Source: Alectoria sarmentosa
Taxonomy: Eukaryota; Ascomycota; Lecanoromycetes; Lecanorales; Parmeliaceae
NCBI GenBank assembly: GCA_009733775.1
Contig: WOGZ01000047.1
Coordinates: 1-64,000, forward strand
Length of the DNA: 64,000 bases
Direction of reading: 5' to 3'
Shown: one piece after another, positions 43,052 through 53,398 of the stretch
How the letters are laid out: each line of letters begins with the position of its first letter
How positions within the stretch are numbered: the first letter of the stretch is position 1
Program-made: the position numbers and the translations under genes
The notes under the pieces: model-generated
Databases searched by the model: none
What the model was told of the DNA's origin: nothing
The model's input: only the letters and a program-made list of their open reading frames with translations

Positions 43052-44876
43052 ATGGAAAGGCTCCCTGCGGAGCTGATACTCCACATTGCTTCTTGTAGGA
43101 GCATCGTTTCAAGGAAAGCATGGCTGTAGCTAATGAAAGACAGTCCTCGAAGCACGCGACCTCGTCCCCGTCCACCTGGCCTCAAAGCACCTCTTCAAGA
43201 TCACCCGCGATAGCGAGCTATGGAAAAGATTCTGCTTAGACGACTCTCACTCCGAAGCTGCCCGCCGACGTCAAGACTTCCTATACGGCCCACCAATTCC
43301 CATTCAAGAGCCTCGAGTCTTCGAGTTGCGGAGAGCCGTCGCTCGTTCAGGCAATAACAATGCCTCTCAGACAGCGGAGACAGCTACGGCGCGAGCGATG
43401 GCTACTTGGGACCCTACGTATCCGGATGAGAAGGTCGATTGGTACGGTGAATACATAGCTAGACATGCACCGTTGTCTATGAGCTGGCTAGAGCAACCCT
43501 TCAACGAGCAGAATGGGTTGAGAAAGAAATCGGAGACGAGGGGTTTGGGTATCTTCAAAAATCACGATGACAATCTGGTGGTAGCCCCGTTAGACAATGG
43601 ATCCGTATGCCTCTGGAATATTGGCCGTGAGGATGCAGCTCCTAATCCCCAAGATGGCCGGATCATGGCACGCAGCAGACCTGGATTACTCTCAGTCAAT
43701 GGTCCGGATGACAGCATACCGCAGAACTCGACAAACTCAAGAGCCAGGATGACAAGTACTGGTGTCGTCGAATGCGTGAGCGTTGACAGAGCCCGCAATA
43801 AGGCATACTTTGCCGTCCAATCTGGGCTGAACGAGGTCGATCTAACGACCCTCCAAATCTCCTCCTACGACCGCTATCCCTCCTCTATCACCGCTCTTTC
43901 GGAAGCTACATATCCTGTACCGTTGACTGTCGGCACGAGCCTCTCTCTCCATCTTCATGACCCGCGTTTGGGCAACAATGGAGGCTCTCCAACCTCCTGG
44001 ATCAGTGATCGTGTCGACACCAACGCGAATGCATCCCAGAACCCTCCGTACAGCACAACCGACTTCCACCGCTTAAGCTCTGGCGATTCTTCGCAGACTG
44101 ATTACGCAACCCTCTTGCATCCCTCCCCCCTCTCAATCCTGCACCTCAACCCCTCCTCCACAATCTACGTCGCTGGCCGCTTTCCGAGCATTCTAAACTA
44201 CGATCGTCGATATTTTCCAAAGTTGACCTCCACTATACACTCGGGTGCTCGCCTCTGCTCCATATCCTCCTTGCCTACCCCCAACCACCCAACTTTGGCG
44301 GCAGCAGGCGAATATAATGGGAAAGGCTCTCTGGAACTCTATCCTCTCGACTCTGCATTCACTGCCTCACCAAGTGATTCGATCTCTGATCAGCCGACAC
44401 GCAACCGTACCTCCGCCTCCAGCAGCAAACTCCTCAGTCTCACACCTCACGGAACTCGTCTCCTATTCTCCGACAGCGATGGCCAGCTCAAATGGGTTGA
44501 GCGCGACGGATCAAGTCTAGTACGCCGGTGGAACATCAATACGTTCGATACGTCTATTAGTGATTCTGAGAGCGCACGAAGCGGCATCTTCAATGCCGAT
44601 CCCAATGAAGGTGACGTGGCCCGAAAACTGCTTCCTGTCGGCACTGGAGCAAGGAGCGAGGTGTGCGTGTGGACTGGAGAAAAGATTGGGGTACTGGGCT
44701 TCAAGGACAAGCCAAGGTTTTCTTTCGGCGTGGATAAAGACGGGACTTGCACTCCGGAGGGGAGTTCTGATGGGGAGAGTAGTGATGAGAGGGATTATGA
44801 GAGAATGATGAGGAGGGCATTGGAGAGGCAGGCGGACGAGGTCAGATTTGTGAGGGGACTGGGATTGGGAGGTTAG
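43052..44876 (+). CDS. F-box protein with probable beta-propeller C-terminus, 2 exons
   Basis: Exons 43052-43094 and 43144-44876 give 591 residues. The N-terminus MERLPAELILHIASF followed by LEARDLVPVHLASKHL and SELWKRFC is a clear F-box, the Skp1-binding module of SCF ubiquitin ligases. The rest has WD-like pieces (NLVVAPLDNGSVCLWNIG, LLFSDSDGQLKWVERDG, RSEVCVWTGEKIGVLGFKD) and probably folds as a degenerate propeller for substrate recognition. An acidic stretch with SSDGESSDERDYERMMRR lies near the C-terminus. The intron (43095-43143, GTAGGA..GACAG) splits the F-box, as in many fungal F-box genes. Substrate unknown. Confidence 0.88.
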
Positions 44877-46424
44877 ATTTTGGTAAACACCACGACTTTG
44901 AGGACGCTCGTGCCATACGATCCCTTGACCAACGCCTTCAGCAGAGATCTTACACACGTCGAAACTTAGTCGAGGGTTTCATGGAGCTTTTTGTCCGGAC
45001 AGACCGAACCGGCCAAAGAGAATATGAATATGCAACGATACAGGTGGAAGCTTTATGCCGTTGGCGCCAGTGGATTCCCACGATGCAAGCGGCGCTAGAT
45101 GCCAAAGATCTCGATCTAGACTTATTTGTTCAGCTGTTTGACAATCACCTTTGTGCTAGCGCGCTGCGATGCTGGACGACTGTCAATTTGATCGATCGTC
45201 CTTCCCCTTCTCTCTATCGCAGCAAGACATAGGAGGATCCCAAGCGAAAAGACCACAGTTTCATAGTCGTAATAAGACCAGACAGTAACACGACCTGGAT
45301 GGAGCCCACAGTGCAACATCTCCTGGCTGTGTTACTGCACTAGATGACACACGCGGCATTCTGGCTTTTCGTCTGTCGTTGTGTGGATTGCAAGTGCCTA
45401 CGGACCGAGGCAATGACTAGAAGTATGAAAGGTCATGGGCTTTCATGGATGGAGCTGGGACAGGCTTTTGAGAAGGAAGCTAATCAGTCTCGGCTTGGAT
45501 TCAAGCAACAATGGTTTATGTGTGTAGGACCAGACCATGTATCACGCAAGGAGGAGCTTACGTTCGTTGCCATTCTTCAGAAGAAGAAATGAAACTCTAG
45601 GGCACTGGCGAACTGCTGGGCTCGATGTTCAAGTGGCTTCGATGGCTCAAGAGAGTTAGATGTGTAGCTGAGTTCGAGAAATTGACGTTGTTGAATTGCA
45701 CGACGATTTGAAAGCTTTCGTCTAAGAGCGATGATCGAATTTTCGTACCTGGACAGAACACGTTGATTTGGTGTCTTAGACGTACTTGAGTCAAGTTCGT
45801 TCCTTTTCTAAAAGAAAGATTCCAATATCATTGTCCTTCACAATCGGCGTTTCCACTTCCTCTCGAGCAGTTCACGGCTGAAATAGTCTTCCTCCAAGGC
45901 AAATCATTCTTTGATGTCGTGTCTACTCTATATGTTTGTCCTCCTTCTACCAGGACACTTTTCCTCTAATCATGTCTCTCTTCCTGCGAAGATTCCAGGT
46001 ATTGTGGATATATATAGGCCTGCTTCCTCCTACGGATTCTGCTTTTGCTGCGAAGATTCCAGGTATTGTGGATATATATAGGCCTGCTTCCTCCTACGGA
46101 TTCTGCTTTTGCTGCGAAGATTCCAGGTATTGTGGATATATATAGGCCTGCTTCCTCCTACGGATTCTGCATATTATTCTGCTCTCTCGTTCTCACACGC
46201 ACATTGTCTTTGGGTAATTTTCGCTGGCTGGGCCACAACATCGCAATCAAACTTTCTTGCTTTCCAGATCTCCCAGACTTAGCGGTGCAACTCTTTTACG
46301 CCGCTCTCAAACACCTTTCTGGTCTAGATCAGCTGGCCGTAACGGACATACGCTCTTTATTCTCACAATCACTCCTTTCATCTCGCCCCTCGTAGTATTG
46401 CCAAGGTACCAACAAGACACAGCG
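44877..46424. other. Intergenic region with short ORFs
   Basis: About 1.55 kb. ORFs such as 44981-45232 (+) and 45344-45592 (+) have no recognisable domain. It contains the 62-64 bp tandem repeat listed separately and a promoter-like pyrimidine-rich area near 46,330-46,400. Confidence 0.35.
45987..46174 (+). repeat. Three tandem copies of a 62-64 bp unit
   Basis: Units start TGCGAAGATTCCAGG at 45987, 46051 and 46113. They are otherwise identical through TATAGGCCTGCTTCCTCC and GGATTCTGC. They differ only in the number of TA dinucleotides in the TATATA tract, giving lengths of 64 and 62 bp. Near-identity indicates recent duplication. No coding role is supported, because the two unit lengths shift any reading frame. 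Confidence 0.85.
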
Positions 46425-47130
46425 ATGGCTTCCAATCAATTCAACCTCGATTTTCTGGAGGCTCAGAAGTTCATCCGTGGATCTGGCACCGATCCTTCCT
46501 TCAACCCTGTGTGCATACATTGTGGGCAACTTACGTTCCACGCCTATTGCTGCTCCCCCGGTTTGTATTCAGTCGACTCCTGTATCAATATCTTCACAAG
46601 ACACAAATCCGAATAATTGATTTGGCATAGGCTACTGCAAGACGCAGCATTGCAGCGCTGGCACCAATGGCTTCCTACTGTTGACATTTCCCCTTCGAAA
46701 AGACGGTTTCGACCTGCAATACTTCTTTCCGTTTATTCGACGACGACTATTCCTTCCAGAGGAGACTTAAGTACAACACAACTGTCGAATGGATGGATCA
46801 CCTGCCCAGCCTCACCTTCTGCCGCAAGACAAAAATCCACAGTCCCCGAGCTATCATCTACATCGTGAAATTCAACCCTCAGAGAGCCCGGACCCCACAG
46901 TCAGCCCAACACCTTCTCAGCACCTTGCTGCATGAGATGGCTCCTGTTTTCACTCAGCTGATGGCATTGCAATTGCCCCACATGCAGCTGCCCTGGCAGT
47001 ATCCCTGATGCCCGTGCCGTCTCTAGATACAAGCCGTTGTGGGTGAAGCTTTGGCGAGGCCATGGAGGCGGAAGGCGAATCGCTCGTTGCCGGACTTGTG
47101 TGGTATGTGGGATCTCGACTGCAACATGCA
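46425..47130 (+). pseudogene. SprT-like metalloprotease-type gene, copy 3 (frameshifted, HExxH altered)
   Basis: A first exon (46425-46559) encodes MASNQFNLDFLEAQ..., with Cys pairs CIHCGQ and CCSPG. After a GTTTGT..ATAG intron it continues GYCKTQHCSAGTNGFLLL. In other frames come LFDDDYSFQRRLKYNTTVEW, then MDHLPSLTFCRKTKI and HLLSTLLHEMAPVFTQL. The last is the HExxH helix with the second His replaced by Pro (HEMAP). The order matches copy 2 (VEVQWIDHNP before ILGALLHGMTH). Frame changes and the lost zinc ligand mean it is not a working protease. The Cys-rich first part may be a separate small gene. Confidence 0.5.
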
Positions 47131-47754
47131 CGGCGTGTTCGCTTCGGAGTGGGCGTGAGGCGTTGGGACGTCGGGAATATCTGGTTGCCGATGAGCTCGA
47201 CGTTGGGATAGTTTAACAGTGAATCAGAGCCAGTCAGACGGGGGGGGGGAGATTGAGCTTGGTGGGTTGGAAGTTTCCTGGCCCTTTGATGGCTGACGGG
47301 CGTTTTCATCGTGGTAATTCACTCGATGTCGATACCAAAATCACATGGCATCTATTGAGACAAAGGCTTTGAATCCACCTTCTCATTCCTACCCGCGACA
47401 TCTCGCCCCTTTGCTCCCTTCTTTTCTTTCCCCTTCACGAAAGAAATATAGCGCGAGCCTCTCACGCCAACGGCGCCTAAGCATTCACTGTTATTATCAG
47501 ATCAAACACAACAACACAACGCCAAAGAAAACTCCATCGAAACAACATCTATCTCTCGTTCCTTTAAACAATTTCGGTCAAACCCCTATATTACTTCTAC
47601 TCACCTCATCTCCAATCTGGTATCTCGCTTCTTGCCCTTTGGTATTGCGATGTTTTTTGAGTCACAGAGCATCTACGTCGTCGGCCTCTAGGAGGCAAAA
47701 TTGGCTTCACTCTAGCTACGGCATTTAGAAAAGGCTTTTTTACTTGATTAATTA

Positions 47755-47897
47755 CTTACTTGCTTACTCACTTACTCACTTCCTTACTTCCTTACTTCCT
47801 TACTTCCTTCCTTCCTTCCTCCCTTCCTTCCTTCCTTCCTTCCTTCCTTACTCACTTCCTTCCTTCCTTCCTTACTTACTTACATACATACATACAT
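47755..47897. repeat. Compound (CTTA)n/(CTTC)n microsatellite
   Basis: About 140 bp of near-continuous tetranucleotides: CTTA/CTCA units, a long CTTC block (with one CCTC variant) and CTTA, ending in CATACATACATACATG. Strand-asymmetric pyrimidine tract. Confidence 0.9.
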
Positions 47898-47957
47898 GTG
47901 TCTAGTCGTATTGCGAACGTCAGCAGCTTATGTACTACTGTACATTGTCCGTTCTGA

Positions 47958-47983
47958 GATAGATAGATAGATAGATAGATAGA
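47958..47983. repeat. (GATA)n microsatellite
   Basis: Six to seven uninterrupted GATA units, 60 bp beyond the CTTC/CTTA tract. Confidence 0.9.
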
Positions 47984-48500
47984 TGCGGGTGACGATATTT
48001 GTTTCCCTTTTCCGAACATTTGTGAAAAAAGGCATGGAGCTCTGTTCTGTTGTGCGCAATGGGGATCAATGATATGATACATTGGTGCGGTGTGTGCGTG
48101 GCATTGCATTGGTACGGGACGAGGCAGAGATGGTTTGGGGGAATTGAGGCACGTGTAGACGACGGGAACGGGCTTGGGAGGGAGGGGTGTTGGATCGTGC
48201 GGGCGGGGCCGGCGAAGGAAGGTCGAGGGATGCCGTTCATGTTGTGTTATTGGTTGGGATCGGGGGACTGGGATTTGGGGGGGGAATTGGGAGAAGGTTT
48301 CGAGAATTGAAGTAGATAGGGACGAAGCGTGGATTTTGTATCGGATTGTTGGGTATGGATATATCGAAAAGCGTTGCCTAAACTTTCTCTCTCTTCTGTA
48401 CAACTAACTTCCAGGAATGCATCATCGCTCGAAAGCGGTATCAAAAGCCCCCCATTATTAGAACGCCATATTTATGCAAAACAATTCTTCTATGCGTTGA

Positions 48501-49778
48501 TCATCGATAGCCACCCATCGTTGCCCCACCCGTTTGCTTAGCGTATCCCCCACTCGGTATCCCCGTTCCCGTTGGTGGTACGTGTCCACTTGGAGCGCCA
48601 GTGCCGCTGGGGAATGGCTTCACCGAGCCAGGTCCGCTGGGAAGCGGGAAAGGAGCTGCGCCAGATTGCGTCGAGAAGGGGCCGTTAGGTGGTGGTGGTC
48701 CGGAGCCGCTGGTGGGTTGGGTCCCGGATCCTCCTGCTCCTCCTGCGCCAGCAGTGGAAGTGACTGTGACGGTGACTTGGACTGTGGAAGTAACGGTCTG
48801 AACTGCTGGGCAGCCGTTAGACGGGCTGCCTGGTACGCCGGGATAATTTCCTGATCCACTGCCCGAGGTGGGAATTGAGCCGTATGCCGTGTTTGTAGCG
48901 CCGCCCTCTCCAGGTGCTCCTGGACTACCGGGACTACCTGAACCTGGGCCCGAGCCGGTACCTGATTCACCGCCAATAGGAGTGCTGGTGGGTCCAGCGC
49001 CTGGGCTTTCCAAAGCGATAGAGCCGCCAGTTGGGACAACGGGAATGTAGGGTGGAGAGCCTGCACCACCTGTAGGGGCAGGTCCGCCAACGCCTGGACC
49101 GGTGGTGGACGGGCAGATGACTTCGTATGTAGTGCTGGTTTGAGTGACGGTAGTGATGGAGTAGGTTGTGGTCAGAGACGTCGAGTAAAAGGTGGATGAT
49201 CCGACTGTGGCGATCGGGCTAGAGCAGGGCACGTGTTTAGTGATTGTAGAAGTCAGGGTGGTAGTGTCGAAAAGTGTTGAAGTCATCGTACCTGTTGTAG
49301 ACGTTAGTGCGAGTGAAAGGGACATGCGACCAATCGATAACTTACTCGCTACATCCGAAGTCTTGGTAATCGTCGTGGTGTGAGGGCCTGGTGTCGGAAG
49401 TGGACCACCCCCATGACCAGTGCCAGTTGGCCCAACGCCGCTGCCAGTACGCTGGTGGTGTTTACCGGTTGGGAAAATGCCACCAGTGTAGTGATGCTTC
49501 TCGGAATGGTGCTCTTTCGGGCCTCCTGATGGGAACATGCCACCCGAATTATGATGTTCCTTCTTCGTATGGTGATCTTTCGGATGACCCGTTGGGAAGC
49601 TACCGCCCGTATGAGGTATCTCGGAGACAGGCCCAGGACCAAGATGCGGTTTGCCAGTAGGACCTTTGCCTCCTCCATAGACGTCGCTGGCTGTTCCCGA
49701 CCATTTGAGAGGCCATTTGGGTATACCAGCCGAAGCAACTCCCACCAAAGCCACAAAGAGAATTGCTGAAGAGCGCAT
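48501..49778 (-). CDS. Secreted Gly/Pro/Thr-rich protein, 2 exons
   Basis: Exons 49346-49778 and 48501-49291 give 407 residues. MRSSAILFVALVGVASAG is a signal peptide. The first third has His/Lys/Gly repeats built on GGxFPTG/PSGGPKEHH units. The middle is Thr/Ser-rich (TTTITKTSDVAS, SLTTTYSITTVTQTST) and the rest is Gly/Pro/Ser low complexity with single Cys residues. No hydrophobic C-terminal tail, so no GPI signal is evident. It looks like an O-glycosylated extracellular or wall-associated protein. The 54-nt intron (49292-49345, GTAAGT..CAACAG with CTAAC) is a multiple of three and has no stop, so a retained-intron form adds 18 residues. An upstream in-frame Met at 49880 is unlikely because the signal peptide begins at 49778. 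Confidence 0.75.
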   Translation of the reverse strand: MRSSAILFVALVGVASAGIPKWPLKWSGTASDVYGGGKGPTGKPHLGPGPVSEIPHTGGSFPTGHPKDHHTKKEHHNSGGMFPSGGPKEHHSEKHHYTGGIFPTGKHHQRTGSGVGPTGTGHGGGPLPTPGPHTTTITKTSDVASKLSIGRMSLSLALTSTTGTMTSTLFDTTTLTSTITKHVPCSSPIATVGSSTFYSTSLTTTYSITTVTQTSTTYEVICPSTTGPGVGGPAPTGGAGSPPYIPVVPTGGSIALESPGAGPTSTPIGGESGTGSGPGSGSPGSPGAPGEGGATNTAYGSIPTSGSGSGNYPGVPGSPSNGCPAVQTVTSTVQVTVTVTSTAGAGGAGGSGTQPTSGSGPPPPNGPFSTQSGAAPFPLPSGPGSVKPFPSGTGAPSGHVPPTGTGIPSGGYAKQTGGATMGGYR

Positions 49779-51260
49779 GTTGAAGAAAGTGGCTAGGAAA
49801 AAGTGAATTGAAGTGTGAAAGCGACAGATATAACCCAGAGCGCAAACGAGTGTACTTTGGTCAGTGAGAAAGGATAACAAATCACTTTATAAAGGCTCGG
49901 AAGGATAAGAGAGTTCGATGGGTAGGGATACAATAAAAGACCGGGAGAAGTAAATGCTAATATATTGATACAACGGGAGAAATTAAGGAAGGACCTTGAA
50001 TTAGCAATTCCTATGTTGGATCGGCCCACAAGGCCATACTTGCGGTTGACCCGAATCATCAGCAGTACGAGCCACAGTTCACGAGGGCCAACAAACGTCA
50101 GCGAGGTCAGCTCTGTGCTTGGGGGTATTTCTGGTCAGCTTTCTTTGCCTCTCAATTACGAACGGCGCTGCTGAGCAGTTCTGAGCTGATGGGACTATCC
50201 CAAACCACCAATACCCAGTACCCAATACCCAATACCCAATATTGGTTAGCTGGAAACTTCTTGGACTGTACGAAGCATCTGAAGCTTTCGTATATAGCCT
50301 CGCAAAGAAAGTCGTCTTTGTACAGTAAGGCGGCTTTGACCGAGTGGCCATGGTGGGCATTGCCGAGCAGTGTGGCTCTGCTGCGGTCAAGTTGTCAAGT
50401 TGTTTAGACATGTCGTTGAAAAATTAAATTTTACGAGCCATCAGCCAACTGAGGCAAAGTGAGATCTTGGGCCGCTCTATTCGTGGAATTTCCCCGTTTT
50501 CCCCTTGACGCTTACCATGTTCGCTCTAGGCCAATGTCACGTAGATCATTTTCGCACAGAAATTGTTAGAAACATCCTCACCAACAAATTTGGTTTCTTC
50601 GTGAAACACAACGACGCCAGTGGTGGTGGCAGAGCAAAGTCTCGCTCATCTCGTCGATATTCAATATTCATCATCTTTTTAAACCATAGATCATCAATGT
50701 CGGTTATCTACCGCCTTATGGTGTTGGAATACTCATGTCTTTGTCATGATTGCCACCATCTGACCACGTCTTGGCTACCATGTATCTGCATCCGAGTCTC
50801 TGACTCGGTTGAGAACACGATGCTAATGCTTACAAAAGGCTCAAGCTTGAAAATGTTCTGCATTGAAAAAAATTTCAGGTCACCTCTCGCTAGCTTCAAA
50901 TCAATCTCCGTCTCCTAGCCGCCGGCTTTCTCCGTCAAGTCTGTTTACACAGTGAAGGATTTGTGCGCTACAAAGACTCGAATAATTCTTTATATGAATC
51001 TGTTATACGGAATACTCTAAAGGTCATGCGATTACTACTTCTGCCTTCAAAGCTTCCTTTCAGGTGGATCGAAGAAAAAATCTTTTCTATTATGCTATCT
51101 ACTTACCAAAGCAAATATTTTAGGGCAAACGTACTTTACCTCAGGCAAACCGCTGGACCGGAGCTCGGGGCATGTCAATTTTGGCGCCTGATATGGGGAA
51201 ACAGCATTGAATGGGGTTATTGGAGTTTTCAGGCGTGGCACTCATGCGCTGGGACCATGC
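49779..51260. other. Intergenic region
   Basis: About 1.48 kb. It contains a short imperfect repeat of ATACCCA units (about 50,206-50,240). A plus-strand ORF at 50505-50918 (137 codons) has no signal, domain or convincing codon pattern and is not called as a gene. Confidence 0.4.
50206..50240. repeat. Short tandem repeat of an ATACCCA-type unit
   Basis: Five imperfect copies of ATACCCA/GTACCCA follow one another and end in a CCAATATTGG palindrome. Resemblance to telomeric repeats is superficial. Confidence 0.6.
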
Positions 51261-52121
51261 CTACCGAGACGTGCTGCTACTCGTGGCACTGTCATCGGTA
51301 TTCAGCGCCAATCGGGCCCCGCAAGGGTCGTGGTTGATCCAGAAAGTTTCGTAAGGTCCTGCTTCCCCAGAGCCTTTTCCAGCATCAGAACCAGGCTCTG
51401 AGTTGCAGGCCTCTGTGGGAAGATCAAAGGAATGCTCATCATCTAACCATTCTGTCACCCTGAGATTGGATGGAATGCTGTTCCCCCTCGTGCTATGTCC
51501 ATCAAAGTCGAAACCCTGCTCTGTTGGTAAGGCAGCCATGTTCGGCTCTGCATCCCCAAGATGGATGTAAGAATCATCGGAGCCCAACCATTCCACCGTC
51601 CGGAGATTTGAAGGAGTACTTGAATCCTCGGCGTGTTCCCAGCTGTCATCCATAGCGTCAGTGAGAAAGATGACATCGGCTCGTCCAGGCGTGTCAAGGT
51701 TACTGACAAGATTAAACATGCTTCCTTCGCCTTCCTCTATCGAAGTCCAACCTCGGTCCTCAGCAACACGTGTTCGCGCTTGTAGTTGCGCTTCGGCGGT
51801 CGTTGTAGGGCTGGCCCCCTTCAGTTCACTCCATAAAGCTATCGATTCATCTATCTGTGGTATCTTGTCATGGAATTCCCTTAGAAGCTCGTCGGGGTCG
51901 TTTGTGAGCTTGAGTCTGATATGGAGATTCGTATTTGCTGGTCCCGGGATTTTCCAATTGAGTTTCCTGCCTGGGAACAGCGCTGCCGGTACCAGGGGTA
52001 GGTCTTCTTTTGGTAGATTTGGATCCAAATGCGGATGATGAAATTGAGTGTGGGGCGTGAATATCCGAGCGAGTCTGCGGGCGTTGGGGATTCTAGGGTT
52101 GAGCGGCTCTGGTACAGACAT
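51261..52121 (-). CDS. Hypothetical acidic protein, single exon
   Basis: An uninterrupted 286-residue ORF. The N-terminal third (MSVPEPLNPRIPNARRLA, then PALFPGRKLNWKIP) is basic and Pro-rich. The C-terminal half is acidic with two related motifs: SNLRTVEWLGSDDSYIHLG and SNLRVTEWLDDEHSFDLP. No membrane segment, signal or known domain seen. Codon use looks genuine and the opposite strand gives only shorter frames. The repeated [TV]-E-W-L-x-x-[DE] motif could be a short binding motif; this is speculation. Confidence 0.6.
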   Translation of the reverse strand: MSVPEPLNPRIPNARRLARIFTPHTQFHHPHLDPNLPKEDLPLVPAALFPGRKLNWKIPGPANTNLHIRLKLTNDPDELLREFHDKIPQIDESIALWSELKGASPTTTAEAQLQARTRVAEDRGWTSIEEGEGSMFNLVSNLDTPGRADVIFLTDAMDDSWEHAEDSSTPSNLRTVEWLGSDDSYIHLGDAEPNMAALPTEQGFDFDGHSTRGNSIPSNLRVTEWLDDEHSFDLPTEACNSEPGSDAGKGSGEAGPYETFWINHDPCGARLALNTDDSATSSSTSR

Positions 52122-53398
52122 TGCTGTAAGATCTGTTCTTTCTCTGAAAGCTCTGTTGAACGCGAGGCACTTACCTGTTCCCGTGCGATTGGAAAATCTC
52201 GCTCAATTCCCGAGGCTTGCGAGGATGATAAGACTGAGAAGCTGCTGGCGTTGACTATGAGATATATATGTACCTAGGCGTCAATCGCATTGTGATTGAA
52301 CAGACGAATCGTTGAAAGGAAACTATTATCCTTCTGACCTTCCCTTTGCTCTGAACAATTGCATGGTGCAAACAAACAACACTTGACAAAGAATTTTGTA
52401 TGAGATGAATGTCCTGCTTCAAGTAACAAAGAACAATGGCTGTTATGTCTTTTGAAATAATTATGCACGCCCAGGAGAGTAGGGCGTGTCAGGAATCTGG
52501 CAGAGAATACCAGTCGATAGGCAGTGAAGTATCATTTCTTGCTATCATTTCCACCAAGATTGGAACTTGAGCCGGCATTGACGCTATGATGGAATGATTC
52601 CCCACGAGTACGCCAATTTGGCGAGGAGACCTACGCAAAGCAATAGAGCAAAGACAGGCAGGAAAGCACAGGATGCTGGAGGGATATAAGATATTACTCA
52701 AAGTGTCAACCGTGATGCCAGATAGCTGCGGGTACTCCAGGCATGCTATGCCCTTTAGTAATTCAAATGAACACGCCTGGTAAAGGCCTCATTTGTACTT
52801 GCGCAGGTTGTAGAGAAGTTGAGCCGCGACATAGAGCCGTGGACCTTGCCGGCACCGTCGACCGTTGCAATTCTTAGCGCAAGATTTTATATCAAAGCCA
52901 AGACGACGCGTAAGATCAACCTTGAGCCTGAAGGGACCTTGGACCGAGGGAGTTAGAGAGAGAGGGACAGTGCACTTATAGTGTAGACCAACGGCAAGCT
53001 ATCGCTAATAGGAAGGTGATCGAGCCATCGCATTCCCTCAGCATCATTTAGGTATTACAATGGCATTTTCTGTTCTTCGCCCTTTCAATTCAGTACAACT
53101 CGAATACTCATAATAATCATCATACTCTACATTCATTGAATGCATTTGGTACTACGTGCCATTTACACTCGTTAAGAGTTCTGTGTTTGTCTTGTTCTTG
53201 CTTCTTGCTGTCAGAAGCGCCCGCGCCAAAGACCCCCCCAAACGACTTCTACCAAAAGCTCAGACAGACGCAGGGGCGGGCACGCCACAAAGAAGAGCAT
53301 CTTGTGTTTAGGATATAGAGATATTGTCTCCTCTTCACTCGTTTCATGCCTCATCCTTCGACATTCTTGAATCCTCAATCGTCACCCTTCCTCTCGAG
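52122..53398. other. Intergenic region (divergent promoters)
   Basis: About 1.28 kb between a minus-strand hypothetical gene and the TM9SF gene on the plus strand. Short ORFs only. The last 300 bp before 53,399 are pyrimidine-rich, consistent with a fungal promoter and 5' UTR. Confidence 0.45.

Larger units (their letters stand above)
47131..48500. other. Intergenic region with microsatellites
   Basis: About 1.37 kb dominated by simple repeats around 47,755-47,985 and by low-complexity ORFs arising from them (Leu/Pro/Ser runs). No supported gene. Confidence 0.5.

Noticed and set aside
47345..47728. 127-codon plus-strand ORF
   Set aside because: Composition follows the neighbouring pyrimidine-rich tract (Ser/Leu/Pro); no domain or supporting structure.
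47755..47985. CRISPR-like or telomeric array
   Set aside because: These are simple tetranucleotide microsatellites without spacers; the organism is a fungus, and no TTAGGG array is present.
50200..50245. Interstitial telomere repeat
   Set aside because: The unit is ATACCCA with variants, not TAACCC/TTAGGG, and only about five imperfect copies exist.
50505..50918. 137-codon plus-strand ORF
   Set aside because: Possible secreted or membrane features are absent and codon pattern is irregular; insufficient evidence for a gene.
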